Shown here: positions 44,387 to 55,300 of the stretch, piece by piece
Layout of the letters: the number at the start of each line of letters is the position of its first letter
Position numbering within the stretch: the first letter of the stretch is position 1
NCBI GenBank assembly: GCA_023053685.1
Contig: JALIGW010000002.1
Coordinates: 239,473,177 to 239,537,176, forward strand
Direction of reading: 5' to 3'
Length of the DNA stretch: 64,000 nucleotides
Origin: Diadophis punctatus similis
Taxonomy: Eukaryota > Chordata > Lepidosauria > Squamata > Dipsadidae
Program-made: the position numbers and the translations under genes
The notes under the pieces: generated by a model
Database searches by the model: none
What the model saw: only the letters and a program-made list of their open reading frames with translations
Told to the model about the DNA's origin: nothing

Positions 44387-45189
44387 AAGAAAAATTGGGG
44401 ATTGTCCTGACTGCCATTGCCTTGTTCCTCTCTTTAATCACATGCCTTGTCTTGGGAACCTTCATTAAATTCCAAGAAACTCCCATAGTCAAAGCCAACA
44501 ATCGGGACCTCTCTTATATCCTTCTTGTTTGTCTCCTACTTTCTTTTTTCACCTGCTTCTTGTTCATTGGCCAGCCAAGGAGAGCCACCTGCTTTCTTCG
44601 ACAAACAGCATTCAGCATCATCTTCTCAGCTGCCATTTCTTCTCTCTTGGCCAAGACAATCACAGTGGTGCTGGCCTTCTGGGCCACTAAACCAGGGAAT
44701 AATGTGCAGAAATGGCTGGGAAAGAGTTTGGCCAATTCCATCATTCTCTTTTGCTGTGGCCTACAAATTGTTTTCTGTAGCATCTGGTTGGGCACTTTCC
44801 CACCCTTCCCTGAGTCTGATATGCACTCACAATTTGGAGAAATCATTCTACAGTGCAATGAAGGTTCTGTAACCATGTTCTACACTGCCCTTGGCTACAT
44901 GGGCTTCCTGGCTGCCATCTGCTTCACAGTGGCTTTCCTGGCCAGGAATCTGCCTGGGGCTTTCAACGAAGCCAAGCTGATCACCTTCAGCATGCTGGTC
45001 TTCTGCAGTGTCTGGATATCTTTTGTGCCCACCTACCTGAGCACCAAAGGAAAGTATATGGTGGCCGTGCAGGTCTTCTCCATCTTGGCTTCCAATGCAG
45101 GACTTCTGGGCTGCATCTTCATGCCCAAGTGTTTCATTATTTTCTTAAGACCAGATCTGAATACAAAAGAATATGTGATGTCAATATAA

Positions 45190-45420
45190 AATAAAAAAGT
45201 GATTTTGGGGCAAGTGTGTTCCAAAATATGTTAATAATTCTGAAAGCCTGTTTTGATATTTCAATATCCTTCCCCCATATTTCTCAAGTTATGGTATTAA
45301 TAACTAATAATAATAGTTTAATAACTATTATTTTCCTTTTTATCTTTGCAATTGAGTGTATGGAAAAGTACCTGAATGAGTACGAAAGCTTGTCGTGGCC
45401 TCAGAGCCAGGTTGCAAAAC
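45190..45420. other. Gene C 3' flank
   Basis: AATAAA just after the stop (about 45191) may be the gene's poly(A) signal. No other feature. Confidence 0.5.
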
Positions 45421-46120
45421 GATGATGATGTTTGTCCATCGTGTTCGAAGAGGACTTTGACCTCTAACAGGTTGTGGGCTGTCCACCATGTGTCTGCAGG
45501 TGGCTGGTAAGGCCTATATGGGCATGAAATGTTCTGCCACATGTCAGGCAGACATATGTGGGTACCATTATTGCAGCATTTGGAGCTCTGGCTTTGCGCA
45601 GTGCTCGTTTCTCTTGTGCTATGGTTGTTCTGCTGTCCTCAGATGTCTGGCAGCCTTGGTGGATCAGTGTGCGCCATGTCGATTGATCTTGTGCCAGGGT
45701 TTCCCAGGAGGTGGTGTCGATATGGTGTCGATATGGTGTCAAGGTGGTGTCGACACACTGGGCAGGCCAAGTTGCAAGGATGCCAGACCATCGCATCCCC
45801 AAACAGCTCCTCTATGGTGAGCTGTCTCAAGGAAAGTGGTCGCATGGGGGACAAAGGAAGTGATACAAAGACAGTTGAAAGCCTCCTTCAAGTCCCTGGA
45901 TATTGACACCACCTCCAGGTTACAAAATATGGATGGATTGGATCCCACCATGTGGTTTACCTGTAGATTTAACAGGCAGTGAATCAGATATTGATGCTCT
46001 TTCAGGTTCCTTCACATTCAGCACCAATTCCTCTTTGGCCAACATGGGTGCCAAGATGGAAGGAAGAGCCCCTCAGCATGAGAGTCCATCCCATCAAAGT
46101 GTTCCATGATTAAGTGGCAA
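45421..46120 (-). mobile_element. LINE C-terminal end with a Cys-His finger, copy 1
   Basis: The minus-strand frame 45464-45802 ends in YVCLTCGRTFHAHIGLTSHL, a C-terminal finger seen in some vertebrate LINE ORFs, after KARAPNAAIMVPT. Short GTGTCGATATG repeats lie at 45714-45750. Family unassigned. Confidence 0.6.
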
Positions 46121-46224
46121 GATTATGGTCCAGGATGCTCTCTACTTGCAACTGAATGAGACTGTGATCTCACTATAGTAATATGGTGATGGAAATCCCT
46201 TCCGTCTCCTGACCATGTCATCTG

Positions 46225-47065
46225 TTGTGGTGGCACAATGGTTAAAATGCAGTACTTCAGGTTACTCCTCTCACTGCCAGGTGCCAACAATTTGGCATCT
46301 AACAGGTTGTGGGCTGTCCACAGGTGGCTGGTAAGGCAGACATGTGTGGGCACCATTGTTGCAGCATTTGCAGCTCTGGCTTTCTACCATGCTCGCTTCT
46401 CTTGTGCTATGATTGTTCTTCTGTCTTCAAATGTCTGGCAGCCTTGGTGAATCAGCGTCCACCATGTTGATTGATCTTGTGCCAGGGTTTCCCAGGAGGT
46501 GGTGTCGATATCCAGGGACTTGAAGGAGGCTTTCAACGTGTCTTTGTATCACTTCCTTTGTCCCCCATGCGACCGCTTTCCTTGAGACAGCAGAGTGTGA
46601 ACTGATGGTAGGCTTGCTCTGGAGAGACTTCTGTGTCTGGCACCTTGTCCTGCCACCAGATCCTCAGAATTCTACGGAGCCAGGTCATGTGGAAGTGGTT
46701 CAATTGTCTAAGCCTCCTGTATACAGTCCACGTCTCACTGGCATACATGAGGGTAGTTAGCACTACTGCTTGGTAGACTTTGAGCTTTGTAGCAAGGCTT
46801 ATTCCACAGCGGTCCCACACATTGGTCAGTAGTCTGCCATATGCAGAGCTTGCCTTGGCGATTCTGCAGTTGACCTCAATGTCAATTGTCACTGTATTGC
46901 TATATGTCACTACTATTGCTATAAAGAATAGGTCCAATGTGTGACTACCTCCATGCATCTGACCTGACATTTCTTGAGAGAAGACCATAGTTGCCAAGGA
47001 GGCCACAAAGTCCTCATCCTTCTCACAACTGTTATGGAGACTGTCACTGAAGGTCCCCAACACAA
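46225..47065 (-). mobile_element. LINE RT C-terminus, copy 2 of the same family
   Basis: The minus frame 46533-47063 includes NCRIAKASSAYGRLLTNVWD, KLKVYQAVVLTTLMYASETW and LRRILRIWWQDKVPDTEV, typical of the post-RT region of a LINE. 46280-46530 repeats the finger region of copy 1. Confidence 0.7.
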
Positions 47066-47394
47066 ATCAATTCCGGTAGTCTGAGAAAGGATACCACTGG
47101 GCAGTTGTTACACTAGCAAAGACTAACATGTTGATATACATATATTGAATGTCATGCATTGTAATGATATGTAGGAAAGACCATGGGAGACAGGGTATGA
47201 GATGCTACCTGGAGAACCTTCAGATTGGCATGGAAAGGAGGTGTTAAGGATTTCTGGGGAGAAGGGTAGCTCAGGTCATCCTGCATACTCATTTTGCAGT
47301 TCTCTGAGCTTAAGGCATTGTAGCAGGGCTTTGTTCATGCAATCAGTGGATACCGTAATGCTGAGAAGCCTTTCTAGAACACAAGGCAAAAGCA

Positions 47395-48062
47395 TGGTAC
47401 AGTTTTGGTCACTATCTTATAAAAAAGAAGCCAAGATTCTGGAAAGTATCAGAGAATTTTAATTCTCTGTTGAAGAATAAATCAGAAGCTCACACCGTTG
47501 ACTGCCTTTAGCTGAATTAAATAACTTCTTTATAATCATATCAAAATATTTACAGTACCATACGTTCTTCTTTACAGCAAGTAGAAAGCATACTTCTTAC
47601 AGACATCATAGCACAATGAAGACTTTACACAGAGAGATACAGACCGAGATCGAAGAACACGTCCAGTTCCTAGCTTAATTCTTTGCACATGCTCAGTAGC
47701 ACTTTACTCACATTGCTGACTGAGTTACCACATGACTCTTCCAGCTCATGAATATTCCAACAGAAAGAATGCAGAAAAGAGCAACAAATAAGATTAGGGG
47801 GTTGGAGGCTAAAACATATGAAGAACAGCTGCAGGAATTGGTTATGGCTAGTCTAGAGAAAAGAAGGACTAGGTGTGACATGATAGCAGTGTTCCAGTAT
47901 TTGAGGGGCTGCCACAAAGAGGAGGGGGGTCAACCAATGTTCCAAAGCACAAGAAGGCAAGACAAGAAACAATGGATGGAAACTAACCAAGGAGAGAAGC
48001 AACCTGGAATGAAGGAGAAACTTCCTAACAGTGAGGACAATTAACCAATGGAACAGCTTGCC
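47395..48062 (+). mobile_element. CR1 LINE fragment, interrupted
   Basis: CR1 sequence at 47395-47450 and 47755-48062 ([36 protein letters not shown]) surrounds ~300 bp of unassigned sequence (47451-47754). Confidence 0.75.
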
Positions 48063-48084
48063 AACAGCCAGGAGTTTGATCTCC

Positions 48085-48236
48085 TGATGGGTCTTGAGCT
48101 TGACTCAGCCTTCCATCCTTCTGAAGTTGGTAAAATAAGGACCCACATTGTTGGGGGCAAGATGCTGATTCTGTAAACTGCTCAGAGAGTGTTGTAAAGC
48201 ACTGTGAAGCGGTGTATGTCTAAGTGCTATTGCTAT
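48085..48236 (+). mobile_element. tRNA-derived SINE, 5'-truncated
   Basis: Body and tail of the 37078 family (ACCCACATTGTTGGGGGCAA; AAGTGCTATTGCTA) fused to the CR1 piece before it. Confidence 0.75.
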
Positions 48237-48749
48237 GTAAGAGTCCATCTTTGGCTCTTTCTGTTTCCTTGAACACATTCATTGCCTAAATATAGCTACT
48301 TCTTATTTTGTTGCCTTGTTTGTGATTAGCTTTTCTACTTTACACTCCATAGCTAAACATGGTTATTGTTTTGCTTTGCTCAATAAATTATGTCAGGTTT
48401 TACCTTGTTTGATTGTTCATTGCCTGAGCCTCTTCCTCACACTTGGCTGGGGAAAAACAAGACTAGATTGGGAAGTTGAAATTATATATATAATTTCAAG
48501 GCAAGCAGCCCCGGTTCGAATCCTAGAAGGATATGGCTAGCTGATGAGAGCGAAATAGCTTGAAATAGATCTATACTAGTTCTCCCTTTATTTCTTTGTC
48601 AGTTCTTTGTAAGTTTAAAAATATGGTTTACAGCCTGGATGGCCCCTGGAGTGGGGCTGAAAGGCAAAAGGAAAAAGCAAAAGGAATCAGTATGCTCCCT
48701 CCCATAATTGGGTATACCAGGTGACTCAGCAGATAAAACATTATATATA

Positions 48750-48950
<201 letters not shown>

Positions 48951-49098
48951 TACTGTATATATGAATGTAAACTATTTCATGTTATTATTGAGAAAATGGT
49001 GCTGTTTGAACCGAACTATAATATAAATAATGGATGGATGGATTGATTGATTAATTATGTGTCATCAAAGCAGTACCAACTCATTGCAAGCACATGTC

Positions 49099-49250
49099 AG
49101 TGGAGATTCTCAGTCATCCAGGTCATAGTTGTCTCAAAGGTGCTTTTTTTCTTCAAAAAGCAGCTGGACCTGAGGAAGAAGATCACATTTTGCTTCTCAT
49201 TCAAGAAGCTTCATCAGTTCTGATGGCAGGGAGGGGGGATGGAAGGATAG
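49099..49250. repeat. Half of a fold-back MITE
   Basis: GGAGATTCTCAGTCATCCAG ... GCTTCTCATTCAAGAAGCTT, matching one arm of the element at 50820-51100. Confidence 0.6.
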
Positions 49251-49657
49251 GTACTGACAATTAAGATGGGATGGTGAGAGGATGGAAGGATAGGTTCTGA
49301 TAGGGGATGGGGGTGGCGAAATGGAAGGATTGTATTTCTTTGCAGTCATCTGGTTGTTAGCGCTCTCTCTGAGAGCTGTTGAGGCTACTCAGGATCTTTG
49401 CAAGTAACAAACAAAACCTCTCCAGGAAACAAACGTGACTTAATGTTTTTCACACTTATGAATGTTGCAACAAATAAAACCTCTCCAGGATACACCTGGC
49501 CCTTCAGGACTCTGAGTGGTGCCCTCATTGCTTCTGTAATGAAATCCCTCTGCCTTGTTTCTATTCCTCTCCTTCCTCCCATCTTTCTTAGTTCTATGGG
49601 TTCCTCAATGGAGTTGAGTCTTCACATAATATTTCCAAAATATGATGGAACCTGATC

Positions 49658-50043
49658 ACCAGAGGTGGTGGACCGGTTTGGAGCAGTGGAGCCGGTTTGG
49701 ACCTGTTTGGGCGAACTGGTAGCGGCGACTACCAGCCATAATGCTGTCCTATTTAGCCACGTTTTCGAGGCTGGGTGCATGTGCGGAAGGCACACGCATG
49801 AGCAAAGCACATGTGTGGAAGGCTGGGCACATGCATGGAAGGTGTGTGCATGCGCAAAGCGAGCATAATGCTGTCCTATTTAGCCACGTTTTCGAGGCTG
49901 GGTGCATGTGTGGAAGGCACACGCATGAGCAAAGCACATGTGTGGAAGGCTGGGCGCATGCATGGAAGGTGTGTGCATGCGCAAAGCGAGCATGCGCGTG
50001 CGGAGCAAACTGGTGGTAAGAATATGTGAAACCCACTACTGCT
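49658..50043. mobile_element. hAT-like MITE with 127-bp tandem duplication
   Basis: ACCAGAGGTGGTGGACCGG at the left, GTGAAACCCACTACTGCTG at the right. A 127-bp unit starting ATAATGCTGTCCTATTTAGC is duplicated (49738-49864, 49865-49991). Related to 61563. Confidence 0.7.
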
Positions 50044-50257
50044 GATCACCTCTGCCTTGAATGTGGGCTGATTTTTCTGTGATCCATTTCTTAGTTGTCT
50101 TTCCTGCCCACGGTGTTTTTAAGATCTTCTCCAGTACCAAAGTTGAAAAGCATCAATATTCTTTCTATCCCGGTTCTTCAACTTTTGTTACCATAAAGTT
50201 TCACAGAGAAAACTCTTGCCTCCCAGAGTCTGATATTCATAGCATCTGAGCACAGAT

Positions 50258-51445
50258 AGTCCTCGACTTAAAAACAGTTTGTTTGGTGACAGTTTGGAGT
50301 TACAACAGCACCGGAAAAAGTGACTTAAGACCAATTTTTTTTCACACTTATGAATATTGCAGCATTCTCATGGTCACGTGATCAAAATTGAGACACTTGA
50401 TAACTGACTCATATGTATGATGTTGCAGCATCGAGCACAGGCAGTATGATTTTCTCCTCCAAAAAACCACTTGTTTTTCCAAGAGGAAGAAAGACCTTGA
50501 GCGTGTACAAAGTGACTTTTCCCAAAGAATTTTTTAAAAAGGTCAGAGCATTTCAAAAGGAAAGAGCAGGAGAAGGATTAGCAATGCAATACATGTAGCT
50601 CCAATATCAACTGCCTTGCAGCTCATGAGATAAACATAGCAGCATTGTCAATTAATTTAATTTAATTTATTAAATTTATATGCCACCCAACTCCCAAAGG
50701 ACTCTGGGTGTCTTACCAACAAAATAAACATTAAAAACATCTTAACCTTATGCCCTTCCAGTTATATCGCTTTAGTATTGGGGGAAAGGGAAGGGACTAT
50801 CAGGTGGCCTGTTAAAAGGCAATCTCAAACATGCTTTTTCAAAAGGCAGCTGGACTCTCTTTATTTTTCCTTGAAAACTGGACTTTCTTATTTTTCCTTG
50901 AAGACGTTTCACTTCTCATCTAAGAAGCTTCATCAGATCTGGCAGGATGGAGGGGGGGGAATGGAATGATTAGTTTTGGCCAGAACCAATGAAGCTTCTT
51001 GGATGAGAATTGAAATGTCTTCAAAAACAAAGAAAGTCGAGTTGCGTTTTGAAAAAGAACCTTTGAGACAACCATGACCTGGATGACTGAGAATCTCCAT
51101 AGATAATGTAAAAGGCAATATGTTATACCCCTATAATCCTGACTTACATCTAGTGGCTCCACACTGTGAACTTATGACAGCACTTCTGTAGCTGTTAAGC
51201 AAATCACAGGGCATTGAGTGAGACATGATGAGACTGTGACCCAATTTCATTGCCTGCTTCTCCATTGAATTCATTGTCAGAAGCTTGTTGTGAAACCTGG
51301 GTATGTCGATCACATACCTTTGGATCATGCAGCAGTTGTAAAATTAACGGCCAGTCATAAAGTTACTTTTTCAGCAACATCATAACTTGGAAACTCACTA
51401 AACTCACTAAACAAGGAGGTTGGTAAGTGAGTTCTACCTGTATTT
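50258..51445. mobile_element. Mariner/Tigger-like element, interrupted
   Basis: CAGATAGTCCTCGACTTA at the left and AAGTGAGTTCTACCTG at the right form imperfect inverted ends. The ends are separated by unrelated sequence including an AATTT-rich LINE scrap (50650-50720) and the fold-back MITE at 50820-51100. Confidence 0.5.
50820..51100. repeat. Fold-back MITE
   Basis: TTCTCATCTAAGAAGCTTCA and AATGAAGCTTCTTGGATGAG are inverted around a short centre. The right end is the complement of GGAGATTCTCAGTCATCCAG seen at 49099. Confidence 0.7.
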
Positions 51446-51483
51446 TTTTTAAAACATACTTTTCCAAATCTCACTTTTCTACT

Positions 51484-52379
51484 TTATTTTGACATCAAGT
51501 GTTCTTTTGTATTCAGATCTGGTCTTAGGAAAATAATGAAACACTTGGGGATGAAGATGCAGCCCAGAAGTCCTGCACTGGAGGCCAAGATGGAGAAGAT
51601 CTGCACAGCCACCATGTATTTCCCTTTGGTGCTCAGGTAGGTGGGCACAAAGGACACCCAAACACTGCAGAAGACCAGCATGCTGAAGGTGATCAACTTT
51701 GCTTCATTGAAGGCCCCTGGGAGATTCCTGGCCAGGAAAGCCACTATGAAGCAGATGGCAGCTAGGAAACCCATGTAGCCAAGGGCACTATAAAACATGG
51801 TGACAGAGCCTTCATTGCACTGTAGAATGATTTCTCCAGATAATGAATGCATGTCAGACTCAGGGAAGGGGGTAAAAGCACCCAACCAGATGCTGCAGAG
51901 GACAACTTGGGGACCAGAGCATGAAAGGATAATGGAGTTGGTCAAACTCTTTCCCAGCCATCTCTGCACTTGATTCCCTGGTTTTGTTGCCCAGAAGACC
52001 AGTACCACTGTGATTGCTTTGGCTAAGACTGAAGAAATGGCAGCAGAAAAGATGAGGCTGAAGGCTGTTTGTCGAAGAAGGCAGGTTGCTCTCCTTGGAC
52101 GTCCAATAAACAAGAAGCAGGTGAAGAAGGAAAGCAGGAGACAAACAAGGAGGATATAAGAGAGGTCCCTATTGTTGGCTTTGACTATGGGAGATTCTTG
52201 GAATTTAAAGAAGGTTCCCAAGGCAAAGCATGTGACTAAAGAGAGGAACAAGGCAATGGAAGTTAAGATTATCCCCAATTTTTCTTGATAGGATAGGAAA
52301 GTCTTAATCTTAGGGATACAATGAGTTCGGATGTTGTTTGGATGTTGATCTGCTGGACATTTGCTGCATTCTTCTGTGT
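51484..52379 (-). CDS. V2R gene D exon 6 (linker end and 7-TM domain)
   Basis: 896 nt, open: [122 protein letters not shown]. It has the conserved Cys pair (TM3 top and loop 2). Confidence 0.96.
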
Positions 52380-55300
52380 CTGAAAAAGAACAAGAATAAC
52401 AATTATCTTAAAGATTGTTCCTTTGTATAATGCTAAAATCCTCTCTTCAATTGTCCTCTGGATTGCCAGGTGTTGAGAAAGCTTAATTTGGCTTCCTGAA
52501 ATGAACAAAGGAGCAGACCCCTGGCGCCAGTGATTCCTTCCAAGTCCAATTCTTTTGAAAGGGCATCAATTTCTCCAGTGAAACCAGCCACTTGACACTG
52601 ATGCATAGACAAGTTTCTGAAGCAAATTTCTAAAAAATATATTTCCAGATTTAGTCCAGGAGATGCAATTATACTGTCTTTGATTATCCTAACTGGAAGC
52701 TCTTTTGAATACCTGCATTAAAAAAGTACAGTTTCTTCCCTTTAGGCATGTATTTTGAAGACAGTTTATAAAAAGCTGTCAGAAATTTATGTTTCTTACT
52801 CCATGAACAAACAAACAAAAGCAAGTTGCACATTTTTACCATTCCACTACTGCAGTGGTTCTCAACCTTCCTAATGCTGTGCCCCACCCCTGTGCCCCCA
52901 CCATGACCCACCCCACCGCTGCGCCCACTGCCGTTACCCCCACCGCCGCCATTTGGGTTCTTTTACCCTCTGCGCATGCGCAAAGCGTTCTGTGCATGCG
53001 CAGAGGGTAAAAGAACCCAAATGGCGCCATCCGGACAAAGTCTCCCGATGCCTGTAAAAGGGTCATTCGACCCCCAAAGGGGTTGTGACCCTCAGGTTGA
53101 GAACTGCTGCACTACTGGATCTGTTAAAAAAGACTTTATCTTTTCTCCCATGTATCAATGCAGGAAGATACAGAAGACAGAAGGGGTAAATATTCCTCAT
53201 TTTTTGATAGAACCAGAGGTTCACTACTACAACTGCCAAATAGTCAAGCTGCTCAGAAAGAAAGGGCCTGTCATGGCCCAGGACAAACTCTTGATACTGA
53301 CTCTGAAGAAGTGGCATGTTAGCCTCAGCAGACACCAAGCCAGAAATCCTCTGAGGTTGATCAAACCCAAGCCCCATTAGGTCAGATAATGATATATGCT
53401 TGCCAAGCCATTCAACTGGAGGACTATAGTGGAAAGGGAAGTTGCTCAAGGGGTCTCCTTGCCAAGCAAGACAGTAACTACCATATTTTTTGGAGTATAA
53501 GACGCAACTTTTTCCTCCCTAAAAGAGGCTGAAAATTTGGGTGCGTCTTATACTCCGAATGTAGCTTTACCGAAGCTTTTTTTCCCAGCCCTAAGGAGGT
53601 GCTAACGATCTTCCCGGCTTCCTACTCCATCTTTGCAGGCTTGTTTTCATTCGTACTCCTCTGAAAAAGGTCTTTTCAGCCCTAACAAGGTGCTAACGAT
53701 CTTATACTAATATACCAGGTATATATACTATACCTGGACTTTAGCAAAGCATTTGACAAAGTAGACCACAACCTACTCCTTCATAAGCTAGAAAAAAGCA
53801 GGATAGACAGCTACACAACCAGATGGATTAACAATTGGCTGACCAACCGTACCCAGCGAGTAGTCCTCAATGGCTCTAAGTCCACATGCAGAGAAGTAAG
53901 CAGTGGGGTACCACAAGGTTCCGTCCTAGGCCCAGTACTCTTCAATATCTTTATAAATGACCTAGATGAGGGAATAGCAGGAGAACTAACCAAATTTGCA
54001 GACGATACCAAGCTGGCGGGAGTAGCAAACACCCCAGAGGACAGACTCAAAATCTAGAGGGACCTCGACAGCCTTGAACACTGGGCCCAAACCAATAACA
54101 TGAAATTTAACACAGAGAAAAGTAAAATTCTGCACCTAGACAAGAAGAATCAAAAATACACATACAAACTGGGCGAAACCATACTCAATAGCAGCGATTG
54201 CAAGAGGGATCTCGGAGTCCTGGTAGACAGCCAATTAAATATGAGCCAGCAGTGTGCAGCAGCAGCTAAAAAGGCCAACACAGTCCTGAGCTGCATAAAT
54301 AGAGGGATACAATCAAGGACCAGAGAGGTACTAGTACCATTCTATAAAGCCTTGGTCAGACCACACCTAGAGTACTGCATCCAGTTTTGGTCACCACAGT
54401 AAAAAAAAGACATTGAAACGCTAGAGAAAGTGCAGAAGAGAGCAACCAGGATGATAAAGGGTCTGGAAAATAAAACATACGAAGAGCGGTTGCAGGAACT
54501 GAGCTTGGCCAGTCTAGCGAAGAGAAGGACCAGGGGTGACATGATAGCAGTGTTCCAATACTTGAGGGGCTGCCACAGAGAGGAGGGGGTCAGGCTGTTC
54601 TCTATGGCACCAGAAAGCCAAACAAGGAATAACGGATGGAAGCTGACCAAGGAAAGATTCAACCTGGAAGTGAGGAGAAACTTTCTGACAGTGAGAGTGA
54701 TCAACCAGTGGAACAGCTTGCCAGCGGAGGTTGTGAGAGCCCCAACACTTGTGACCTTCAAGGGGAGACTGGACTGCCATCTGTCTCAAATGGTGTAGGA
54801 ACTCCTGCTTGAGCAGGGGGTTGGACTAGATGACCTACAAGGTCCCTTCCAACTCTAATAATAAATCTAAATCTAAATCTAATATGTTCTATCTAATACG
54901 TGTTTGACAAAATAAATAAAATAAAAATAAAATAAAAAATAAAGGTAATTTTAGGACTTTCTGAAGCACTCCTGTTCCTAATGTAGGAAGTTAGCACCAA
55001 CCCATCTCCTAGGAAAATGAGATATTTTGGGAAATATTAAAAGGGCAGAATATTTCCTCTAAAAGGGAGGCAGAAACTCAGCCCCCCACCTTTGTCAATG
55101 GGCCATTAAGGCCTGGGCCAGTCTATTCTATATAACAAAGATCTACCTCCTTCATGCAGAGCCATAGTAGGAATTGCCCAAAGCCCTTTCATTACATCAT
55201 CACCCAGCAAGGCTCAACCAAGCCTGGGACTCAGGACAGCCTATGAAGTTACCCCTGCATGGCCCCATGGGAGTCTGACAACCAATCAGAACACAAACTC

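Larger units (their letters stand above)
26083..45189 (+). pseudogene. V2R gene C, six exons, two nonsense codons and an L1 insertion
   Basis: This is a full-span V2R gene on the plus strand. Exons are 1 (26083-26297), 2 (28548-28839), 3 (31582-32394), 4 (36337-36561), 5 (39664-39790) and 6 (41704-41810 plus 44401-45189). Splice sites and phases are canonical. The ancestral product would be an ~855-residue family C receptor. It is dead in three ways. TGA replaces TGG in exon 2 (28567-28569, EY-stop-KMLSF). TGA stands where B and D have CCA in the linker (41727-41729). A 2.6-kb ORF1-only L1 sits just before TM1. Both parts of exon 6 together measure 896 nt, exactly as in gene D. Exons 1, 3, 4 and 5 and the 7-TM segment remain open, so inactivation is recent on the scale of the cluster. 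It is inverted relative to A, B and D. Confidence 0.95.
41704..45189 (+). pseudogene. V2R gene C exon 6, split by an L1-type insertion
   Basis: Part one (41704-41810) encodes DTEQCSKC, then TGA (41727-41729), then [20 protein letters not shown] in frame. Part two (44401-45189) resumes [15 protein letters not shown] and runs open through all seven helices ([58 protein letters not shown]) to TAA at 45187. An AATAAA follows within 10 bp of the stop. Without the insert the exon is 896 nt, as in gene D. Confidence 0.95.

Noticed and set aside
45464..45802. Host zinc-finger gene on the minus strand
   Set aside because: A single finger directly after LINE-type sequence and a second copy 0.8 kb away; it is LINE C-terminus.
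53200..53380. Short open frame in gene D intron 5
   Set aside because: No homology, no splice signals in a suitable place.
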